From: Antilocapra americana
Taxonomy: Eukaryota; Chordata; Mammalia; Artiodactyla; Antilocapridae
Assembly (NCBI GenBank): GCA_007570785.1
Contig: ML664183.1
Coordinates: forward strand, 12,897,778-12,961,777
Direction of reading: 5' to 3'
DNA: 64,000 nt
Position numbers and translations under genes: made by a program. The notes beneath the pieces were generated by a model. That model did no database searches. It was not told where the DNA came from and worked only from the letters and a program-made list of their open reading frames with translations. Of the stretch, positions 55,935 through 64,000 are shown piece after piece (the stretch's first letter is position 1; each line of letters begins with the position of its first letter).

Positions 55935-58184
55935 TTTTAAAATATAAATTTATTTTAATTGGAGGCTAATTACTTCACTATATTGTAGTGGTTTTGCCAT
56001 ACATTGACATGAATCCACCATGGGTGTACATGTGTTCCCCATCCTGAACCTCTCTCCTCATCTCATCCCTCTGGGTCATCCCAATACACCAGCTCCGAGC
56101 ACCTTGTATTATGCATCAGTCTGGACTGGCAATCCTTTTCACATATGATAGTATATATGTTCCAATGCCATTCTCCCAATTCATCCCACCCTCGCCCTCT
56201 CCCACAGAGTCCAAAAGACCGTTCTATACATCTATGTCTATTTTACTGTCTCACATACAGGATTATTGTTACCACCTCTCTAAGTTCCCTATATATGCGT
56301 TAGGATACTGTATTGGTATTTTTCTTTCTGGCTTACTGCACTCTGTATAACGGGCTCCAGTTTCATCCACCTCTTTAGAACTGATTCAAATGTATTCTTT
56401 TTAATGGCTGAGTAATATTCCATTGTGTATATGTACCACAGCTTTCTTATCCATTCGTCTGCTGATGGACATCTAGGTTGCCTCCATGTCCTGGCTATTG
56501 TAAACAGTGCTGCAATCAACACTGGGGTACACGTGTCTCTTTCACTTCTGGTTTCCTCGGTGTGTATGCCCAGCAGTGGGATTGCTGGGTCATATGGCAG
56601 TTCTATTTCCAGTGTTTTAAGGACTCTCCACACTGTTCTCCATAGTGGCTGTACTAGTTTGCATTTCCACCAACAATGTAAGAGGGTTCCCTTTTTTCCA
56701 CACCCTCTCCAGCATTTGTTGCTTGTAGACTTTTGGACAGAGACAGTCTGACTGGTGTGAAATGGTACCTCATTGTGGTTTTGATTTGCAGTTCTCTGAT
56801 AATGAGTGATGTTGAGCATCTTTTCATGTGTTTGCTAGCCATCTATATGTCTTCTTTGGAGAAATGTCTGTTTAGTTCTTTGGCCCACTTTTTGATTGGG
56901 TTGTTCATTTTTCTGGAATTGAGCTGCAGGAGTTGCTTGTATATTTTTGAGATTAATTCTGTCAGTTGCTTCGTTTGCTATTATTTTCTCCCATTCTGAA
57001 GGCTGTCTTTTCACCTTGCTTATAGTTTCCTTTGTTGTGCAGAAGCTTTTAAGTTTAATTAGGTCCCATTTGTTTATTTTTGCTTTTATTTCCAGTACTC
57101 TGGGAGGTGGGTCATAGAAGATCCTGCTGTGATTTATGTCAGAGAGTGTTTTGCCTGTTTTCCTCTAGGAGTTTTATAGTGTCTGGTCTTACATTTAGAT
57201 CTTTAATCCATTTTGAGTTTATTTTTGTGTATGGTGTTAGGAAGTGTTCTAGTTTTATTCTTTTACAAGAGGTTGACCAGTTTTCTTAGCACCACTTGTT
57301 AAAGAGACTGTCTTTTCTCCATTGTATATTCTTGCCTCCTTTGTCGAAGATAAGGTGTCCATATGTGCATGGATTTATCTCTGGGCTTTCTATTTGGTTT
57401 CACTGATGTATATTTCTGTCTCTGTGCCAGTTCCATACTGTCTTGATGACTGTGGCTTTGTAGTAGAGCCTGAAGTCAGGCAGGTTGATTCCTCCAGTTC
57501 CATTCTTCTTTCTCAAGATTGCTTTGGCTATTCGAGGTTTTTTGTATTTCCATACACATTGTGAAATTATTTGTTCTAGTTCTTTGAAAAAGACCATTGG
57601 TAGCTTGATAGGGATTGCATTGAATCTATAGATTGCTTTGGGTAGTATACTCATTTTCACTATATTGATTCTTCCAATCCATGAACATGGTATATTTCTC
57701 CATCCATTTGTGTCCTCTTTGATTTCTTTCATCAGTGTTTTATAGTTTTCTATATATAGGTCTTTTGTTTCTTTAGCTAGATATATTCCTAAGTATTTGA
57801 TTCTTTTCATTGCAATGGTGAATGGAATTGTTTCCTTAATTTCTCTTTCTGTTTTCTCATTGTTAGTGAATAGGAATGCAAGGGAATTCTATGTATTGAT
57901 TTTATATCCTACAAGTTTGATTAGCTCTAGTAATTTTCTGGTGGAATCTTTAGGGTTTTTTATGTAGAGGATCATGTCATCTGCAAACAGGGTTTTACTT
58001 CTTCTTTTCCAATCTGGATTCCTTTTATTTCTTTTTCTGCTCCGATTGCTGTGGCCGAAACTATGTTGAATAGTAGTGGTGAGAGTGGGCACCCTTGTCT
58101 TGTTCCTGACTTTAGGGGAAATGCTTTCAATTTTTCATGATTGAGGATAATGTTTGCTGTGGGTTTGTCATATTAGCTTTTATT
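55935..58184 (-). mobile_element. 5'-truncated ruminant L1 in MARCHF5 intron 1
   Basis: 2.25 kb from the 3' UTR (GGTTTTGCCATACATTGACATGAATCC) to the RT region of ORF2. Frames are broken: pieces at 56819-56289, 57810-57400 and 58092-57889, the last containing FADDMILYI. Perfect 16-bp duplication. It lies in the sense direction of MARCHF5, about 400 bp upstream of exon 2. It ends at nearly the same ORF2 region where the L1 at the window start stops. Confidence 0.94.
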
Positions 58185-58200
58185 ACAACATTAATCTCTT
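58185..58200. repeat. Target-site duplication, copy 2, of the intron 1 L1
   Basis: ACAACATTAATCTCTT, matching 55919-55934. Confidence 0.92.
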
Positions 58201-58204
58201 AACC

Positions 58205-59140
58205 TCTTGAACTTGGAGAACAGAAGTATTACACAAATGATTTCACATATGGTCTCATTCAGTTTTCACCTGAGAGAGAAAAAAAACCCAGTCATTTCTC
58301 TTTCAGGTAAAGTATGACTATAAGAGAGAAAGATAATTAAATTTAAAAGCACAAAGCAAGGAACAGATGAAGACATCAGGATAAATTGTTTTTGGATAGT
58401 GAGATGATAAATTTGGGCTTACATGTTTCCATTATAGGTATGAGTGGCTTTCCTTTTTTCTGGGAATTAAATTATATTTATTATATTTGAAACCCAGAAG
58501 TCTCAAGTCTGGGATGCCTATATTATAGGAAGAATCTTTCTTGAGATGGTTAATTTTTAAACTTTTCCCTATTTTGCTCTTAAGGGTACTTCATGAACTC
58601 TAATTTGTTCTTGTGGAATTAGTTCCAATTCCTTATTTTTTTCCTCCCAATTAACACAAGTTTTGACATCTATTTCCATTAGGGCAAATATTACAATTTA
58701 ACTCAGTGACATCATTCACTCCCTTCTACTACCACTGCACAAGAGGAAAACAACTGCTAATTAAAGCTTGTTACCTACTGTGCACTTTTTACTTAATTAG
58801 ATAAGTTGGCTTCTGTTACAACAACTAGCTTAACTATGCTCAGTGGGAAAGACTTATATAGTCAGGTACTGTCGATAAGTCTCCAGTCTTTGTAGATCAA
58901 CATGAATTTTAATCGCATGTACCAATTAAAACTTCGTAGAATAGGGAGAAGAAACTGAACTGAATACATGGTAATAATATCCAAAATTGTGTTTTTACTC
59001 AGCTTTCAAAATCAGATTTCATATGACCTACCTAGGTAAAACTGGAGGGAGGGAGTATTTGTTTGAGCATGCTTGATCCTCTGACTCACCTCAGCCAAGC
59101 TGTCTGGGCCCTCGTGCTATCTTATGGTTAAACAGAAATG
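58205..59140. other. Intron 1, nothing recognised
   Basis: No exon or repeat identified. Confidence 0.4.
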
Positions 59141-59149
59141 TCTCCTCCT

Positions 59150-59285
59150 CCACCTAATTTTTTAAAACTTTACTGTGGTAAAATATACATAACATAAAAC
59201 CTACTACTTTAGCCATTTTTAAGACTACAATTCAGTAGCACAAAGTCATTCACATTGTTGTCCAACCATCACTACATTACCTGTG
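59150..59285 (-). repeat. Old L1M 3' UTR fragment
   Basis: TTTACTGTGGTAAAATATACATAACATAAAACC…CACATTGTTGTCCAACCATCACTAC, the same block as at 62845-62990. Confidence 0.7.
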
Positions 59286-59289
59286 ATTT

Positions 59290-59960
59290 GACTGGGTTTC
59301 AACCTAGTTTTTTTTCATAAAATTTCAGTTGACAAGTACAGAGCAAATAGGCCAGTTATTTGCGGTATTAGCATATATATTTCCCCATAACCAAGGTAAT
59401 TTTGTAAATATATTTGTATATCACTGGCAGAATGAAATGTATTATTTTGGTAACAAAACATAGGCAGAAATATCTAGAAACTAGACTTCTAGGTTCTTGT
59501 AAGTTTTTCATTTCAACAATGGAACCATATATGTAGCTAAATTAAACTGAATCTTAAATTAAGCCAATTTCCAGTCATCAGGAAAAAACAAAATATGAAA
59601 GCATTAATTAGGCTGAACCAAATTGAAATTGCTTATATTTGTTTTAAACTTTTATTTAAATGGCAGTTTCATACATCAATCTAATGGGAATATTTGTATA
59701 GCTACATTTGTATAGCTATAATCCCTACAAAATCTGGATAAGAATAAGCCTATTTCCATATCGCCCCCTCCAATTAAAATTTCAGACTTTAAAAAAAAAA
59801 AAAGAAAAGAAAAACTGGTGAATATCCATATTCCTAACACCCAGATTCTATCATTTTGCTACATATGCTTTCACCAATCTTATTTTTTGGTGCATTTCAA
59901 AGTTTCAGACATTAGTGCACTTCACCCCTAAACACATTTACAGTTTTATTTTTTAGAAGG
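59290..59960. other. Intron 1, nothing recognised
   Basis: AT-rich. An A-rich run lies at 59790-59812. Confidence 0.35.
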
Positions 59961-59964
59961 TACT

Positions 59965-60014
59965 CAGGGGGTTGCACAGAGTCAGACATGACTGAAGCGA
60001 CTTAGCAGCAGCAG
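59965..60014 (+). repeat. BovA SINE 3' end fragment
   Basis: TCAGGGGGTTGCACAGAGTC, then ACATGACTGAAGCGACTTAG and AGCAGCAGC. Confidence 0.85.
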
Positions 60015-60019
60015 GTGAC

Positions 60020-60770
60020 ATTTAAAAGAGGCACTTCTGGATTTTTTTCTAATTTTATGACTATGGTAGATAAGATAGTTGAACAATGATTTACAGTGAA
60101 TTTATTAGGTACATTGTTTGATTCATAGTGATAGTGAGTATACAGTTTAAAAATTTGGATTTTTATGCTAATGCTCATTAGAGATTAACTGAAATCATTC
60201 TATAGAGGAGATATTTAAAAAAAGAACCCTTATTGATAACAATACTCCCAAAAGGTTTGCTGATTTTCAACATCTACCAACTTACCACATACATTTTCCA
60301 TTCATTCTAATCACTTAACATTACATCTGATGATGGTCATCTGAGATCAAATAGCATTGCCTACAATATGTAAATTCCTAATACCACCAAATTACTGCAT
60401 CTAAAAATTATAATTTAGATGCAAGTATGAAATGAAGACTTAAAACTTAATAGTACAAAACAAGCAAGCAACTGAAAACTAAAGAAATTGACAGTAACAT
60501 ATACTGTGCATTCACTGATTCCATGTAGTTTCACTGGTTCCATGAAGCTGCATAAACAAAATAAATGGAAGACTGTACCTATCTGGAAAACTATAATTTA
60601 ATTTGGGCTACATCTAGTAGATCAAAGATATTTAAAGTTCCAGTGAAATTACCATAGGCATATCCTTCCCTATTTTAAGAAGAAGGAAGGATCAATCAGG
60701 ATAGATCAGAGAAGGCTTCAGGAAGGTGTGACAGAAATTTGCAGGGGCAAGTGATTTTTATCATAGGGAT
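60020..60770. other. Intron 1, nothing recognised
   Basis: No exon or repeat identified. Confidence 0.35.
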
Positions 60771-60774
60771 TCTC

Positions 60775-60950
60775 AAAACAAAGTTCTCTGAGACCAGCAG
60801 TTCACAATTACTAGGAAACTTGCAAATTCTCTGGCTCTACTCCAGACCTAGTAAAAAAACTGGAGAGGAAGAGGGCCTAGAAAAATGTTTCAACAAATCC
60901 TCAAGGTGAGGTGACATTAAATAAAGTTTGGGAACTACTAGTACAGAAAA
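60775..60950 (+). repeat. MER5A (hAT-Charlie MITE)
   Basis: GAGACCAGCAGTTCACAATTACTAGG…CTTGCAAATTCTCTGGCTC…CAACAAATCCTCAAGGTGAGG…AAAGTTTGGGAACTACTAG follows the MER5A consensus. Confidence 0.8.
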
Positions 60951-60954
60951 ATGG

Positions 60955-62690
60955 CAGGTTAAAAAAAAGCAAAGAGACTGGAGAAAGCAAATTGTGTGAA
61001 AAGGATAATTACTGGACTTACTTAAGGTAAGAAATAATAGCTTCTGATGATTACATGTTTTTAATATAAATAACAGTACTGAAAATGTTAAGTTCTAAGG
61101 AATTTATTAACTGATACACCATCTTAATAGGTTTATGAGTTTAACCTACATGATATGGAAAGAACATTAGTCTGTGAAATAAGTGCCAGGTATGTGGGAA
61201 ATTAAAGTATAAAAATGGTCACATGGGCAGACGGCCCAGTTATTAGTCTTTAGGGCTGGAAAATGAGGGGAGGGAACAATGTCTGTATAGAAATCTTTTC
61301 TTCCCTCATTAAAAAAAAAACTTGTAATAGTCTGACCAGGAATATCACCTAGGAAGGTTTTATAATTATGCTTTCACTCTTTGCTTCCCCATACCCTACT
61401 CCCTCCTTGATGCCATCTATTTCAGCTATTTATTCCCCAATTCCCTGCCTTCTTCCATTTAAGGAGAAAAGAGGTTGTTTGAAAATGATGGGTTTATAGT
61501 TTCTCAAGATCTTAGGAAGGCAGAAATTTGCGGTTTAATGTACAGCATGATTTCTTTTTTTTTAGGAGCAAAGAGTACCCCTCACTTTTTAAGGAATACC
61601 ACTCTTCCCTCCAGCATCAGCCATGTGCACGGTTTATTTAGGCAGTTAGTCCTACATCCCCAGCTCCAGGAAGAGTAATCCTTAGATTGGTTTAAGGGGA
61701 GTATCCCACGTCCGAGATTACAGTGATGAGTCTGGGCCCATAAAGCTGGTTTTATTACAGTGAACTTCTGAATTTTTGCTGGGAAAATTGGTACACAGAC
61801 TTTCTTTTCCACTGGGCTTGAAGGCAAGAAAAATGAGGAGCTAAATGAGGGTGTGAGGCTTTGCTGCCAGGAAAGCCACAATGTGGAGCCTAAAGAACCC
61901 AGAGGAAGCTAAAAGATAGAAACTGATGACTTTGTCTGAGACATGGATCAAGCTGTGTGCTTAAAGCTAAATATACCCTTGCACTGTTCACTTACATAAA
62001 CCCATAGTTTTTTTTTTTTTCCTGGTTTAACCTGTTTGGGGCAAATCTCCAAACAATCTTGTTAGAGAGTGTGAGAAATTGGAAATAAGAGATAGCCCTG
62101 AACAATTCTATGATGTGAACTCCTAAACTGCTTTTATAATGACACATAGGTATTTTTTTCAATAGCTTTATTTCCTACTGACCAGACTTGAGCAGGAAAG
62201 ACTTAAATCTAATTTCCATGGTTTTTCTGTTTCTCACACAGAGCAAAAATACACTCCTGATTCTGGCTATTAGATCAGGTGATTTTATTAGACAGAAACA
62301 GCCAACAAAGATAAAACCAAACACTTTGAAATTAAAAATTCTCACTGATAGTGTTATAGTATTCCCACTGCAGGATCAATTTAACTATACTTCTACTTTA
62401 AGTTATATTTTAATGTTATAATTTATGGGATGGCAATTTTAATACTCTTAAAAGTAAGAACAACTGCTGAGGCACACCTCCTCTCCTCCTCCCCCCAAAT
62501 CTGAGGACTGGATTTAAATGATTTAAAAAAAAGTGAGAACAACTGGCAATTTGCCATTTCAAAAGAAAAAGCCAAAAACCTTTTAAGTCCACACCCAAGG
62601 AGAGGTTGTAATCTCTGACAAAACTCTAATTAAGAGCTTCTCTTTGAGTCATTTCCTACCCTTGTTCTCTTCAATCCTCCATCTCTCAAA
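60955..62690. other. Intron 1, nothing recognised
   Basis: No MARCHF5 exon 1 here: no in-frame ATG segment of about 12 codons before a donor and no CpG island. Poly(T) and poly(A) runs only. Confidence 0.4.
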
Positions 62691-62699
62691 AAGCAGCAA

Positions 62700-63420
62700 T
62701 CAGTGTGATGTACAAGAATCATATGAGAACTTGCTAGAAACGCAGATTTTCAGGTCCCACCCCAGACCTGCAGAATCAGAAACTCTGATGGGACCCAATA
62801 TTACATTAAAAAAGATTATTCATTTTAAATTTCTTCAAAAATTATTTTTCTTCTTTGATTGTGGTAGAACATATAACAAAAAATTTCCATCTTAACTATC
62901 TTTAAGTGCACATCGTGGTATTAAACACATTTACAGGTTGTGCTACCATTACCACCACCCATCCCCATATAACTCTTTTCATCTGGTAAAACAAATTCTA
63001 TTCTTATTAAACTCCCCAAGCCCCTGACAGTTACACTTATACTTTCTGTCTTTATAACTTTGACCACTCAAAGAACCTCATACAAGTGGAATCATCCACA
63101 CTGTAGCAGATAATATTGCAGATTTTCTTTCCTTTTTGAGGCTGAATACTATTCTACTGTATGTATATATACCACATTTGCTTATCTTAGTCATAGATAC
63201 TATGGCTGCTTCCAGGTTTTAGTTATTGTGAATAATGCTGTTATGAATCTGGGTGTACAAGTATTTCTTTGTGATCCTGTTTTTAATTTTGTTTTGGATA
63301 TATACCCAGAAATGAAATTGCTAAATCATATAGTAATTCTATTTTTAACTTTTTGTGGAGTCATCAATGTTGTATTTTAACAAACCCCTCACATGATTGT
63401 GAGCCCTAAAGTTTGAGAGC
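62700..63420 (+). repeat. MER5A split by an old L1
   Basis: 62700-62805 (AACTTGCTAGAAACGCAGATTTTCAGG…CAGACCTGCAGAATCAGAAACTCTGATGGG) and 63372-63420 (GTATTTTAACAAACCCCTC…CTAAAGTTTGAGAGCC) are consecutive parts of one MER5A. Confidence 0.75.
62845..63368 (-). mobile_element. Old L1M (L1MA/MB type) 3' end inside MER5A
   Basis: Reverse-complement L1 3' UTR and ORF2 end: GATTGTGGTAGAACATATAAC…, CATACAAGTGGAATCATCC…, GTTATTGTGAATAATGCTG…, TATACCCAGAAATGAAATTGC…. Confidence 0.85.
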
Positions 63421-63644
63421 CTCTCCTTTGGCCATTCTTCCTTTTTCCATATTCCTTCGCTTTGTAAATTTTCTCAACTCACCATAATATAAAAACGAAA
63501 TCTGATTTTACATTCAATGTAAACACTTTTAAGATATTTGGTTTTTAATTCAAATAGTAAACAAAATGCTTCAGATCTTTTTTTATTCTAAAGGAAAAAA
63601 GCTTGCTAAATTTGGGAAAAAGATTTTGTGAGTTCAGGATATTC

Positions 63645-63715
63645 TAACTGGTTAAAGAATTTGGGCTTTGGAGCCAGACTGTTTGAGTTCAAATTCTTAC
63701 TTACCGCTTATTTTA
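63645..63715 (+). repeat. MIR 5' part
   Basis: GGTTAAAGAATTTGGGCTTTGGAGCCAGACTGTTTGAGTTCAAATTC is the tRNA-derived MIR head. Confidence 0.8.
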
Positions 63716-63724
63716 GGTTTAATG

Positions 63725-64000
63725 ACAATCTCTTCCAGAATTTCTGTAAATCAGGGGGCTCTTAATCTGAGGTTCACAAAAAATTTATGGGTTAGTAAAT
63801 CTGGATGGGGAAAATAATTACATTAAAAAAATTTTCGCTAACCACTGAATGAGATTCAATTTTCTTTCAACTATGAATCTAAGTAAATCATAGTAATGTT
63901 AGCAGTACAGCAATTAGAAATTAGAACAGTGACCAGTTATTTTCATATTATACCTGTCCAGATCCCCAAATAACATTTAACCCATCACTAATCTGAAATT
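63725..64000. other. Intron 1 to window end, no exon seen
   Basis: 63750-63800 (ATCAGGGGGCTCTTAATCTGAGGTTCAC) may be another old DNA-transposon piece. Nothing else recognised. Confidence 0.35.

Noticed and set aside
56000..64000. MARCHF5 exon 1 or a promoter CpG island
   Set aside because: No matching start segment with a GT donor and no CpG-rich stretch was seen; exon 1 should lie beyond the window.
1..64000. A new defence, toxin or other multi-gene system
   Set aside because: The window is a bovid gene locus with transposable elements. No cluster of unknown co-oriented genes is present.

Overview
The window is nuclear DNA of a bovid ruminant (cattle, buffalo, sheep or goat type). The evidence is the mix of repeats: BovB non-LTR elements, Bov-tA and BovA/BovA2 SINEs, CHR-type tRNA-derived SINEs and young ruminant L1 copies, laid over older mammalian repeats (MIR, L2, MER5A, Tigger, L1M). 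No bacterial, viral or organellar gene was seen.

Only one host gene is recognisable: MARCHF5 (MITOL), the mitochondrial RING-CH E3 ubiquitin ligase, on the minus strand. Coding exons 2-6 lie at 55536-55334, 27379-27249, 23560-23377, 23253-23087 and 22098-21982 (stop TAA). They join in frame with GT-AG introns and give residues 12-278 of a 278-residue protein. Exon 1, with roughly the first 12 codons, was not found and should lie beyond position 64000. A probable 3' UTR of about 2.8 kb runs down to a poly(A) signal at 19205-19200. Intron 2 is about 28 kb, while intron 4 is only 123 bp.

Layout. 1-6147: a young minus-strand L1 with intact 5' UTR, intact ORF1 and an ORF2 that ends in poly(A) inside the reverse transcriptase; it has a 14-bp target-site duplication. 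6.1-19 kb: gene-free sequence downstream of MARCHF5, dense in SINEs and L1/BovB fragments. 19.2-22.1 kb: 3' UTR and last exon. 22-27.4 kb: exons 5-3 with small introns. 27.4-55.3 kb: intron 2, holding layered old L1s, a mariner, a piggyBac-type MITE, a Tigger element, two large BovB copies in opposite orientation and a 100-N assembly gap. 55.3-55.5 kb: exon 2, which encodes the RING-CH domain. 55.5-64 kb: part of intron 1, with a 2.25-kb L1 close to exon 2.

There is no operon-like system. The most informative signals are the apparently prematurely polyadenylated full-5' L1, the inverted BovB pair within one intron, the clean TTAA-flanked piggyBac MITE inside an old L1, and the duplicated flanks of the assembly gap. 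Repeat names are from recognition by eye; outer borders of old repeats are approximate unless a target-site duplication is stated.
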